From assembly GCA_947623455.1 (NCBI GenBank), contig OX392527.1, positions 10,040,001-10,104,000 on the forward strand: DNA of 64,000 nt, written 5' to 3'. The DNA comes from Mimachlamys varia. Lineage: Eukaryota > Mollusca > Bivalvia > Pectinida > Pectinidae. The position numbers were made by a program, and so were the translations under genes. The first letter of the stretch is position 1; each line of letters begins with the position of its first letter. Of this stretch, positions 60,401-64,000 are shown piece after piece. The notes below the pieces were generated by a model, which was not told the DNA's origin, did no database searches, and saw only the letters and a program-made list of their open reading frames with translations.

Positions 60401-62564
60401 TAGTTATCAGGGTTAGCGCTGAGTATTTTATAAATAGACAGACCTGTGGCACTTTGGATCAATGAGGACCGCGATCCTGTTACAATCACTCAGTATATAT
60501 ATATATATGACACCTTATCACGGCCAGCAAACCTCCATCAGCCGGGACTAATGGAGGAGTCAAAATGTCACCTTTGCCCAGAACGTGGGACCATGAGTAC
60601 TCGTCATTTCTTTTCTGCATGCAAGACAGGTTGACTCAGTGACAATACAAATTGAGGCACGGCCAGGTGCTTAGGGGAAAAGGCAGATGTTCTCAGGGTG
60701 GAGAGGAAACAGAAGAGACCACCACGAAAGCACAAACTATCTTTCATTTGGTTTGTGAAAGCTATGGATCTATGAGGACCGCGATCCTGTTACGGTCATC
60801 AGGGTTAGCGATGAGTATTTTATAAATGGACAGACATGTGGCACTATGGATCTATGACGATAAAAAGACCAGGGTAACACCAGGTCACACACACATTCTC
60901 AAGGTAAGACATGTAATATAAGTGGACCTAGAGAAGAAGTAAGGTGTTTCTGGACAAAGTATAGACAACGCTACAGACGTCCTGATGTTGTGATTTTGAT
61001 ATGGTCTGGCGAATCCAGGCATATCATATATAGTAATCGATCGCGAGCTGCCTGTGGCCTGGAAAAACTGATGTAAGGCAATGAGAAATAGAGAGCTAAG
61101 TACATGTACCCAGATCACTCATGGAACAGTGTAGGTAACAAGGATGGAAGGCTTGACTGCTTTCCTTTGGTTTCCGGCATACTCATCAGCCTGAAAGACA
61201 CAGAGGATGGCCGTGTGGAGGCACAGAGGATGGCCGTGTGGAGGCACAGAGATGGCCGTGTGGAGACACAGAGGATGGCCGTGTGGAGACACAGAGGATG
61301 GCCGTGTGGAGACACAGAGGATGGCCGTGTGGAGACACAGAGGATGACCGTGTGGAGACACAGAGGATGGCCGTGTGGAGACACAGAGGATGGCGGTGTG
61401 GAGACACAGAGGATGACCGTGTGGAGACACAGAGGATGGCCGTGTGGAGACACAGAGGATGGCCGTGTGGAGACAGCTAGAGGATGGCCATGTTGAGACA
61501 CAGAGGATGGCCATGTGGAGACACAGAGGATGACCGTTTGGAGACAGAGGATGGCCGTTTGGAGACACAGAAGATGGCCGTGTGGAGACACAGAGGATGG
61601 CCGTGTGGAGACACAGAGGATGGCCGTGTGGAGACACAGAGGATGGCCGTGTGGACACAGAGGATGGTCGTGTGGAGACACAGAGGATGGCCGTGTGGAG
61701 ACAGAGGATGGCCATGTTGAGACAGAGGATGGTGGTGTGCAGACAGAGGATGGTGGTGTGGAGACAGAGGATGGTCGTGTGGAGACACAGAGGATGGCCG
61801 TGTGGAGACACAGAGGATGGTGGTATGGAGACAGAGGATGGCCGTGTGGAGACAGAGGATGGCCGTGTGGAGACAGAGGATGGCCGTGGGGAGACAAAGA
61901 GGATGGCCGTGTGGAGACAGAGGATGGCCGTGTGGAGACACAGAGGATGGCCGTGTGGAGACAGAGGATGGTCGTGTGGAGACACAGAGGATGGCCGTGT
62001 GGAGACAGAGGATGGTCGTGTGGAGACACAGAGGATGGCCGTGTGGAGACAGAGGATGGCAGTGTGGAGACAGAGGATGGCCGTGTGGAGACACAGAGGA
62101 TGGCCATGTGGAGACACAGAGGATGGCCGTGTGGAGACAGCAGCGCATATGGGTAATAATCCTGCATTTGGGTAACAGTTACCCATTTTAGTAACAATTT
62201 TGTTTCTTATATGGGTAATAATTATAATTAATGTTCTTGCAACAAAAAATGGTGTCATTCTTTTGTCTGCCTAAAAATAAAGTGTGTCTATGTGGTAGCT
62301 AGTACTGGCAGGAGAATGGGTACACTCCATAGTTTATTTAGATAGTGTTTAACGCCACTAGACACAGAAACACACGGAAAATTATAGACTTATATGATAT
62401 CATAAAGTCTATGCACAGTACCGTTTTGGTGTATGCAAAATATCTCTGGTTGCTGCTCCCGGTAAAGGTCCATCGACTGATGCCTCCCTTTGATTTTCAG
62501 TATCATCAATTTTCCTTTTTCTTCCTCGGTTTCCCATGAAGGAAGATGCCAAAATATTACCCAT
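24077..62564 (-). CDS. GMCL1: Germ cell-less homologue (BTB-BACK protein), 14 exons, 565 residues
   Basis: Exons, 5' to 3' on the minus strand: 62564-62422, 58030-57907, 46189-46093, 44582-44485, 43781-43735, 42914-42783, 41230-41146, 39050-38954, 38663-38523, 33696-33627, 32700-32622, 30820-30675, 27056-26969, 24427-24077. All phases join without a stop. The family is a Cullin-3 adaptor at the nuclear envelope; in flies it sets germ-cell fate. Visible parts: MGNILASS start, basic clusters RGRKRK and KRKRIK, BTB (about residues 60-165; DITISALGKEW, FSCMFSGSWKESS, NVLAAAMLLQL), BACK (about 170-250; VMQVEMDVY), LLTDLASLKILE, and the GCL C-terminal region (LRCGRVLPKDGE, YCWRWVGYNYGVDLLVTYMN). 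From memory, vertebrate GMCL1 is near 515 residues; the excess here is mainly a C-terminal GVQT-repeat tail. Most introns carry junction-derived arrays. Confidence 0.93.
24428..26437 (-). repeat. GMCL1: Intron 13 minisatellite seeded by the exon 14 acceptor (40 bp)
   Basis: About 50 copies. The minus-strand unit is TATATTTACAG followed by GAAGTGGTGGTGTTGACAGT and GACAC. The real junction reads TATATTTACAG then GAAGTGGTGGTGTTGACAGT, so each unit holds about 21 nt of exon 14 and its acceptor. It is contiguous with the exon. The 40-bp period shifts frame. Confidence 0.95.
26438..26968. other. GMCL1 intron 13, unique part
   Basis: Non-repetitive AT-rich sequence between the array and exon 13. 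A 144-codon + strand ORF (26,467-26,901) is hydrophobic at its start but matches nothing known and lies antisense inside the intron. Confidence 0.5.
26969..27056 (-). CDS. GMCL1: GMCL1 exon 13
   Basis: Acceptor TAAATCTCCAG. Encodes LNVACFDEDGKMKTFKSTGL then KHKSLSKDE, matching the family's ASFDSSGK-type strand pair. Donor GACGAG then GTAAGT, phase 0. Confidence 0.92.
27057..27345. other. GMCL1 intron 12, unique 3' part
   Basis: AT-rich unique sequence upstream of exon 13. No other feature was seen. Confidence 0.5.
27346..30674 (-). repeat. GMCL1: Intron 12 minisatellite seeded by the exon 12 donor (34 bp)
   Basis: About 97 copies. The minus-strand unit is GTGAGTTACAGACACTGTGA then CATGTAACATACAG. 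Exon 12 ends CAGACACTGCGACATGTAAC then ATACAG, followed by GTGAGTTA, so every unit has 26 exon-derived nt and a strong CAG/GTGAGT donor. Contiguous with the exon. It contains a duplicated block with a 1,410-bp offset. Confidence 0.95.
30675..30820 (-). CDS. GMCL1: GMCL1 exon 12
   Basis: Acceptor CTGTTTGACAG. Encodes YCWRWVGYNYGVDLLVTYMN, NIITLKRNTHSQSCPHAVSL and QTLRHVTY. Donor ACATACAG then GTGAGT. Both of its ends have been amplified into arrays in the neighbouring introns. Confidence 0.94.
30890..32520 (-). repeat. GMCL1: Intron 11 minisatellite seeded by the exon 12 acceptor (43 bp)
   Basis: The minus-strand unit is TACTGCTGGAGATGGGTGGG, TTATTGATCTGTCTGTTG and TACTG. Exon 12 starts TACTGCTGGAGATGGGTAGG, so about 20 coding nt (YCWRWVG) recur in each unit. 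The acceptor AG is mostly changed to TG in the copies. Split by a transposon at 31,952-32,435. Confidence 0.9.
31952..32435. mobile_element. Tc1/mariner-type MITE inside the exon-12 acceptor array
   Basis: 484-bp block ending in inverted repeats CAGTCAAACTTCGATGTTTC (left) and CAGTCAACCTTCGATTAATC (right, reverse complement), flanked by TA on both sides. TA duplication and a CAGTcaa-CTTCGAT terminus are typical of pogo/Tigger-like elements. No transposase ORF, so non-autonomous. Confidence 0.75.
32622..32700 (-). CDS. GMCL1: GMCL1 exon 11
   Basis: Acceptor CTTTATTTTACAG. Encodes PADIPDKAVFDRLSLRCGRV then LPKDGE, the conserved RCGR...KDGE block. Donor GGGGAG then GTAATT, phase 0. Confidence 0.92.
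32768..33312. mobile_element. Tc1/mariner-type MITE in GMCL1 intron 10
   Basis: 545 bp with ends CAGTGTACCCTCGCCCTATC and, in reverse complement, CAGTGTAACCTCGTTATACC, flanked by TA. Internal copies of ATACCGCCA/ATCGCCA recur. No transposase ORF. Confidence 0.7.
33313..33626. other. GMCL1 intron 10, unique part
   Basis: Unique AT-rich sequence between the MITE and exon 10. No further feature. Confidence 0.45.
33627..33696 (-). CDS. GMCL1: GMCL1 exon 10
   Basis: Acceptor TTACTTTTCAG. Encodes WIRLGFEDQWKEMLRMEQGQ then DS. Donor TCTGG then GTAAGT. Matches the family's Trp-rich block after the DLAS helix. Confidence 0.92.
33697..34164. other. GMCL1 intron 9, unique 3' part
   Basis: Unique sequence between exon 10 and the 91-bp array. 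No further feature. Confidence 0.45.
34165..38522 (-). repeat. GMCL1: Intron 9 minisatellite seeded by the exon 9 donor (91 bp)
   Basis: About 48 copies, very uniform. On the minus strand each holds CAGGACAGTATCATTGATCTAG then GTAAGAACACCATCC. Exon 9 ends AAGGACCATATCATTGATCTAG followed by GTAAGAACACC: 22 exon-derived nt with three changes, and an exact donor. The rest of the unit is intron-derived. The 91-bp period shifts frame. Confidence 0.94.
38523..38663 (-). CDS. GMCL1: GMCL1 exon 9
   Basis: Acceptor TCATTGATGCAG. Encodes KDKSSAFLTTKDGQQFLLPF, CKIRWQHLLTDLASLKILEK and DHIIDL. Donor GATCTAG then GTAAGA. About 22 nt of its 3' end are echoed in the intron 9 array. Confidence 0.93.
38664..38953. 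other. GMCL1 intron 8
   Basis: 290-nt AT-rich intron, no feature. Confidence 0.7.
38954..39050 (-). CDS. GMCL1: GMCL1 exon 8
   Basis: Acceptor TTTTGACACAG. Encodes WMFIRLNPTWSGTNKDLTTD then CDNFFNSPSTST. Continues the KKWMF block of the family from exon 7 in phase 0. Donor CAACAG then GTATTT. Confidence 0.92.
39168..39908. repeat. Intron 7 minisatellite, 33-bp unit
   Basis: About 22 copies of a unit containing GATACAGACTTGACATAACT and GAGACAAAGTAAG. Because 33 is a multiple of three, long minus-strand ORFs appear (such as LSQLCQVCIL repeats), but these are repeat shadows. No match to exon 7 or 8 ends was found. Confidence 0.88.
39909..40069. mobile_element. Hairpin-forming MITE remnant
   Basis: ACTCCTCTTTATATCATGTT and AACATGATATAAAGAGGAAT are inverted repeats about 15 bp apart, and a further copy follows. 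The right end reads, in reverse complement, TACAGTGGACTCAACTTAAT, like a TA-flanked CAGT terminus. The left end is eroded by the 33-bp array. Confidence 0.5.
40070..41145. other. GMCL1 intron 7, remaining sequence
   Basis: Contains a poly-C run of about 20 near 40,184-40,203 and a probable short inverted-repeat element at about 40,616-40,785 (CAGTTAAACCCCCCCTAACT against a right end that reads AAAACCCCACTTACTCCAAC in reverse complement). A splice-like segment near 40,970-41,000 was considered and rejected. Confidence 0.45.
41146..41230 (-). CDS. GMCL1: GMCL1 exon 7 (BACK)
   Basis: Acceptor AATGATTGCAG. Encodes VDMMADLITSPDLSVMQVEM then DVYTLLKK, strongly family-like. Donor AAAAAG then GTATCA, phase 0. 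Confidence 0.93.
41231..41739. other. GMCL1 intron 6, unique 3' part
   Basis: Unique AT-rich sequence between exon 7 and the 66-bp array. Confidence 0.5.
41740..42782 (-). repeat. GMCL1: Intron 6 minisatellite seeded by the exon 6 donor, frame-preserving (66 bp)
   Basis: About 16 copies. The minus-strand unit contains CTAACCTACTGGTCAATGTA, AGCCCACAGCTCCTCCAGGG and AGTAAG then GTACTGGTATCAA. The exon 6 end has the same order (CCAACCTACTGGTCAACGAA and so on), giving about 45 exon-derived nt per unit. The period is 22 codons, and the ORF runs from exon 6 through the whole array (NLLVNVSPQLLQGVRYWYQP repeats). Each unit repeats the AAG/GTACTG donor in the same phase. Confidence 0.95.
42783..42914 (-). 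CDS. GMCL1: GMCL1 exon 6 (BACK start)
   Basis: Acceptor TTGTTACATAG. Encodes GQTVCLYYTASRRYALQNIT then QDCCSWLLSNLLVNESPQLL and QGV. Donor GTAAG then GTACTGG, phase 2; the nearer GGA/GTAAGG site would put a stop at the start of exon 7. The last 45 nt recur in every unit of the intron 6 array. Confidence 0.9.
42915..43734. other. GMCL1 intron 5
   Basis: Unique and T-rich sequence, with a poly-T region near 43,111-43,133. The segment 43,350-43,690 (CAGGGCTCTCTCTCAC, then repeated AATTGTGAAAAT) looks like a dispersed repeat. Nothing coding was seen. Confidence 0.45.
43735..43781 (-). CDS. GMCL1: GMCL1 exon 5
   Basis: A 47-nt exon encoding EGLIEQCSSMMKDTI between acceptor TTCTTTTGTAG and donor ATCAG then GTAAGT. 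It matches the family segment just after the BTB. Confidence 0.9.
43862..44112. repeat. Intron 4 minisatellite, 23-bp unit
   Basis: About 11 copies of AGCCACTACAGAATCACATT plus ATC. On the minus strand it contains TTTTGTAG, as does the exon 5 acceptor 80 bp away, but eight bases are too few to claim descent. Confidence 0.85.
44113..44484. other. GMCL1 intron 4, unique part
   Basis: Unique AT-rich intronic sequence. No feature supported. Confidence 0.5.
44485..44582 (-). CDS. GMCL1: GMCL1 exon 4 (BTB end)
   Basis: Acceptor TTTCTTTCAG. Encodes LKIALGSLYKDYVFIKPVQ then VVNVLAAAMLLQL, the typical last helices of a BTB fold. Donor TTG then GTATGT. Confidence 0.93.
44583..46092. other. GMCL1 intron 3 with dispersed repeats
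   Basis: Contains a degenerate 160-170-bp tandem pair at about 45,190-45,510 (AATGAAGTTGCTATGTGCTT, CCTTGGCCTTGACCTTTGA, GAAGCACAACAATGTCCAAG), a type common in mollusc genomes. There are SINE-like words near 44,935-45,000 (ATTCGTAAGAGGCGACTGAA) and 45,700-45,760. A short imperfect repeat of ATTTCACTTACACTGT lies at 45,880-45,975. No gene. Confidence 0.45.
46093..46189 (-). CDS. GMCL1: GMCL1 exon 3 (BTB)
   Basis: Acceptor TTACTTTATAG. Encodes SPYFSCMFSGSWKESSQSEI then YVDVADTNINEE. Donor GAAG then GTAAAG. Its first 20 or so nt and its acceptor are copied through the array upstream. Confidence 0.93.
46190..50522 (-). repeat. GMCL1: Intron 2 minisatellite seeded by the exon 3 acceptor (32 bp)
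   Basis: About 135 copies. The minus-strand unit is TCGCCGTACTTCTCCT then GTATGTTACTTTATAG. The real junction is TTACTTTATAG then TCGCCGTACTTCTCCTGTAT GTT, so each copy has the acceptor and about 23 nt of exon 3. Contiguous with the exon. The main variant positions are the CGCCG triplet (TGTCG, GGCCG, CGCTG on the minus strand). Confidence 0.95.
53200..54129. mobile_element. Tc1/mariner-type non-autonomous element (930 bp)
   Basis: Ends CAGTTGTGGTATCGCACAAC and, in reverse complement, CAGTTGTGGGATCGCACAAC, flanked by TA. Removing the element and one TA restores the array word AAGATATAGCTGTGATATAC exactly. Inner subterminal repeats of ATCGTGC, GTTCGCCCAT and GTGCGC extend the inverted ends to over 80 bp. 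The centre is AT-rich with no transposase. Confidence 0.85.
55456..57770. mobile_element. 2.3-kb inverted-repeat element with scattered GGTAACACCACAGACA motifs
   Basis: Ends TATGAGTCATTATCAAAAAA and, in reverse complement, TATGAGTCATTATCAGAAAA; similarity runs about 30 bp. Both sides carry TACATGTA, read as an 8-bp target duplication or, being palindromic, as part of the inverted repeat with a TA target. About 18 copies of the 16-nt motif or near variants occur in both orientations. No long ORF. It sits inside the exon-2 donor array. Confidence 0.8.
57907..58030 (-). CDS. GMCL1: GMCL1 exon 2 (BTB start)
   Basis: Acceptor CTATTTTCAG. Encodes KRIKSTSNYIYQTLFLDGEN then SDITISALGKEWKLHKLYLSQ. 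Donor CTCAG then GTATAT, phase 0. Its last 20 nt plus the donor are the unit of the adjoining array. Confidence 0.93.
58031..58480. other. GMCL1 intron 1, part next to exon 2
   Basis: Unique AT-rich sequence; no feature supported. Confidence 0.45.
58500..61090 (+). pseudogene. Degenerate non-LTR retrotransposon ORF, C-terminal part, split by an array
   Basis: Broken + strand reading gives SVEQAEGVLKHCDI, RLGTTHP and ARKAWTDLWHFGSMRTPILL (58,540-58,800); after the 82-bp array, KCHLCPERGTM...HFFSACKT (60,560-60,630), and in another frame YKLRHGQVLRG (60,640-60,680). A CxxC...GT..H...C finger followed by a WRH-QVLR-type block is what I know from C-terminal regions of animal non-LTR reverse transcriptases. 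Stops and frameshifts show it is dead. It lies in GMCL1 intron 1, antisense to the gene. Confidence 0.5.
58722..60480 (+). repeat. Intron 1 minisatellite made from a retrotransposon segment (82 bp)
   Basis: About 21 copies of a unit with GACAGACCTGTGGCACTATG, GATCTATGAGGACCCCGATC and CTGTTACGGTCATCAG, plus GCGCTGAGTATTTTATAAAT. The first copy is continuous with the retrotransposon-like reading frame (AWTDLW...). The 82-bp period shifts frame, so the array is not coding. One displaced copy lies at 60,762-60,860. Confidence 0.88.
61196..62140. repeat. Intron 1 minisatellite, 18/22-bp units
   Basis: Alternating 22-bp (GAGACACAGAGGATGGCCGT GT) and 18-bp (GAGACAGAGGATGGCCGT) units. Long ORFs on both strands are shadows of this array. 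It lies about 280 bp inside the exon 1 donor. No match to exon 1 or 2 was found. Confidence 0.9.
62141..62421. other. GMCL1 intron 1, donor-proximal part
   Basis: Unique AT-rich sequence between the exon 1 donor and the array. Confidence 0.5.
62422..62564 (-). CDS. GMCL1: GMCL1 exon 1
   Basis: The start is the upstream ATG (AAAATATGG, A at -3 and G at +4), six nt after an in-frame TAA. It gives MGNILASSFMGNRGRKRK, a myristoylation-type N-terminus (Gly2) followed by a basic cluster. A second in-frame ATG at 62,537 also starts MGN. Donor: CCAAAACG then GTACTG, phase 2. Confidence 0.85.
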
Positions 62565-64000
62565 ATTTTATCCAATATCGTTCTAACAAGTTTGATATTC
62601 CCCGCCTCATCTGTATTTTCATAAACTTCCGGTTCTAAGAACGTACTAATATACAAAAAAGTACTCGGTGGAGGACAATTTTCCGGCCGCGTTACATGTC
62701 ACAAAACTATTATTTTTCGCGGAGTTGTAAATGTAGATTTACAATTGAATCATAATAAATTCAACAAAGATGATGTAATGTGAACTTAAAATGACACATC
62801 AATTGGATCATTCAATTTCCCTATATTTATACATATTATGTCTCCCCTTAGTCTGTCGGGTATGTAAACTGTAGGAGTAGTCTCCCTTGTCACTTAAAAA
62901 AAATCTAAACTGATGATTTAAGGTCGCAAGGCCATGAACGGACGTAAAACTGCCAAATTAAAATCCAAACAGTCATTTCACAATGTTATCAAAATCTGAG
63001 AGGTCACTCTCAGTATTTGTTTGCAGTAAATATAACCGTTCTTTTTGCTAGTCTAACTAGCTATTCGAGCGATATATACCAGGCATCTTTATGACCAATG
63101 CATTGGTGGGTGAGTGGGCATTTGATCGAAAATTGATCTGAACTCCCCTAATCATAGGTGGATCCAGATGGGGGCGGAGCCAGCGCGCGCCCCCTCCAAA
63201 ATTTCTCAAGTGATATTTTTTTTGCAAGAATTAAAACTAAGAATTATATCATCAGATACATGTACAATGTAGCTTTGCACGCATGCATTGGGTAGAAATA
63301 TTTATAAAAAAATCGGGGCTACGGTGATATCAAGGGGTCAAAATTCAGGAAGCAGTCATCTACCTACCTAGAATTTTGTGTGGAGCGGTTTATTGCAAGT
63401 GATCCTTTTGGGGCGAACTTCTGTGGGCGAAATTGGCTTTGACCTGTTGAATTTGAACGATGGCTCGATTCAGGAAGTCAAAGATGTCAAATTGTTCAAA
63501 TTGGAATTGTTAACATTTATTTTTTTACTTCCGAGTTCATGAGCCGAAGACTCGTGTCTCTTTATACGAATAGGGGAACATTTTCAAAAACTAATATTTG
63601 AGTTTTCAATAATTACCCTTCGGATTATGTCACATTTTGATATAAAATATTAAAGGCCCAATATACGTAACTTCAGGGAAATTTTCGTGATTCTGAAAAA
63701 AAATCCAGGTGATAACCATGCAAAAATAAGCCTAAAACGAAGTAAACCTGAGCGGTAACTAACAAGCAACTCTTGACAAAAAAATCCAAAGAATTGAAAA
63801 TAATTCAGGTGGGGCCCACTTCAACAACAAACCGAAGGTAGAAGACGGTTCGAAATGGACGCGCGTTTACAAATTGCGTGTTTCAAATGCTGCTGTACCG
63901 GTAACCGCGAAAGAATTCATCTTGAATATTGTTGATATTAGTAAATCTTAACATAAATACACTGTATAAAAACTTATTAGGCTTGATTTTCACATCAAGT
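62565..64000. other. GMCL1 upstream region
   Basis: Should contain the 5' UTR and promoter of GMCL1. No TATA box or clear initiator could be identified. A GC-rich palindromic patch at about 63,170-63,195 (GGGGGCGGAG...GCGCGCGCCCCC) looks like part of a dispersed element. No other gene was supported. Confidence 0.4.

Noticed and set aside
61115..62258. Long ORFs on both strands (up to 379 codons).
   Set aside because: They are frame shadows of the 18/22-bp array, low-complexity in every frame, inside GMCL1 intron 1.

Overview
The window is animal nuclear DNA: AT-rich, with short exons bounded by GT/AG introns, many minisatellites and several inverted-repeat transposons. Dispersed repeats of a kind I know from molluscs (a GGGGGGTATACTGGAATCAGG element near 18.1 kb, CCTTGGCCTTGACCTTTGA repeats near 45.2 kb) point to a lophotrochozoan, most likely a bivalve. 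The species cannot be named from the sequence.

Two complete protein-coding genes can be read, converging on about 18.7-24.1 kb. On the + strand (10,624-18,717), five exons encode a 368-residue trypsin-like S1A serine protease with an N-terminal hydrophobic anchor. On the - strand (62,564 down to 24,077), fourteen exons encode a 565-residue germ cell-less protein (GMCL1/gcl): an N-myristoylation-type start, basic clusters, BTB and BACK regions, the conserved GCL C-terminal region, and a C-terminal tail with four GVQT motifs. All exon phases join and every junction has GT/AG.

Layout. 1-2.85 kb: nested inverted-repeat elements with three copies of a 97-bp hairpin and two copies of a small ORF. 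2.85-10.6 kb: mostly unassigned, with a 70-bp tandem array and three copies of a dispersed repeat. 10.6-18.7 kb: the protease, with minisatellites filling introns 1 and 2. 19.3-21.0 kb: an intergenic 43-bp array. 21.4-62.6 kb: GMCL1 and its 3' flank, whose introns are mostly minisatellite arrays holding several transposon insertions. 62.6-64 kb: GMCL1 upstream region.

The main discovery is a shared origin of the arrays. At least eight have repeat units that copy an exon-intron junction of the adjacent exon, including 11-45 nt of coding sequence plus the splice donor or acceptor. A ninth copies the GMCL1 stop-codon region. The two ends of GMCL1 intron 2, both sides of exon 12 and both sides of the terminal exon are affected, as is intron 1 of the unrelated protease. 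One array (intron 6, 66 bp) keeps both reading frame and donor phase, so use of any copy's donor would add whole 22-residue units to the protein. A second unusual object is a 2.3-kb inverted-repeat element at 55.46-57.77 kb that carries about 18 scattered copies of one 16-nt motif in both orientations.
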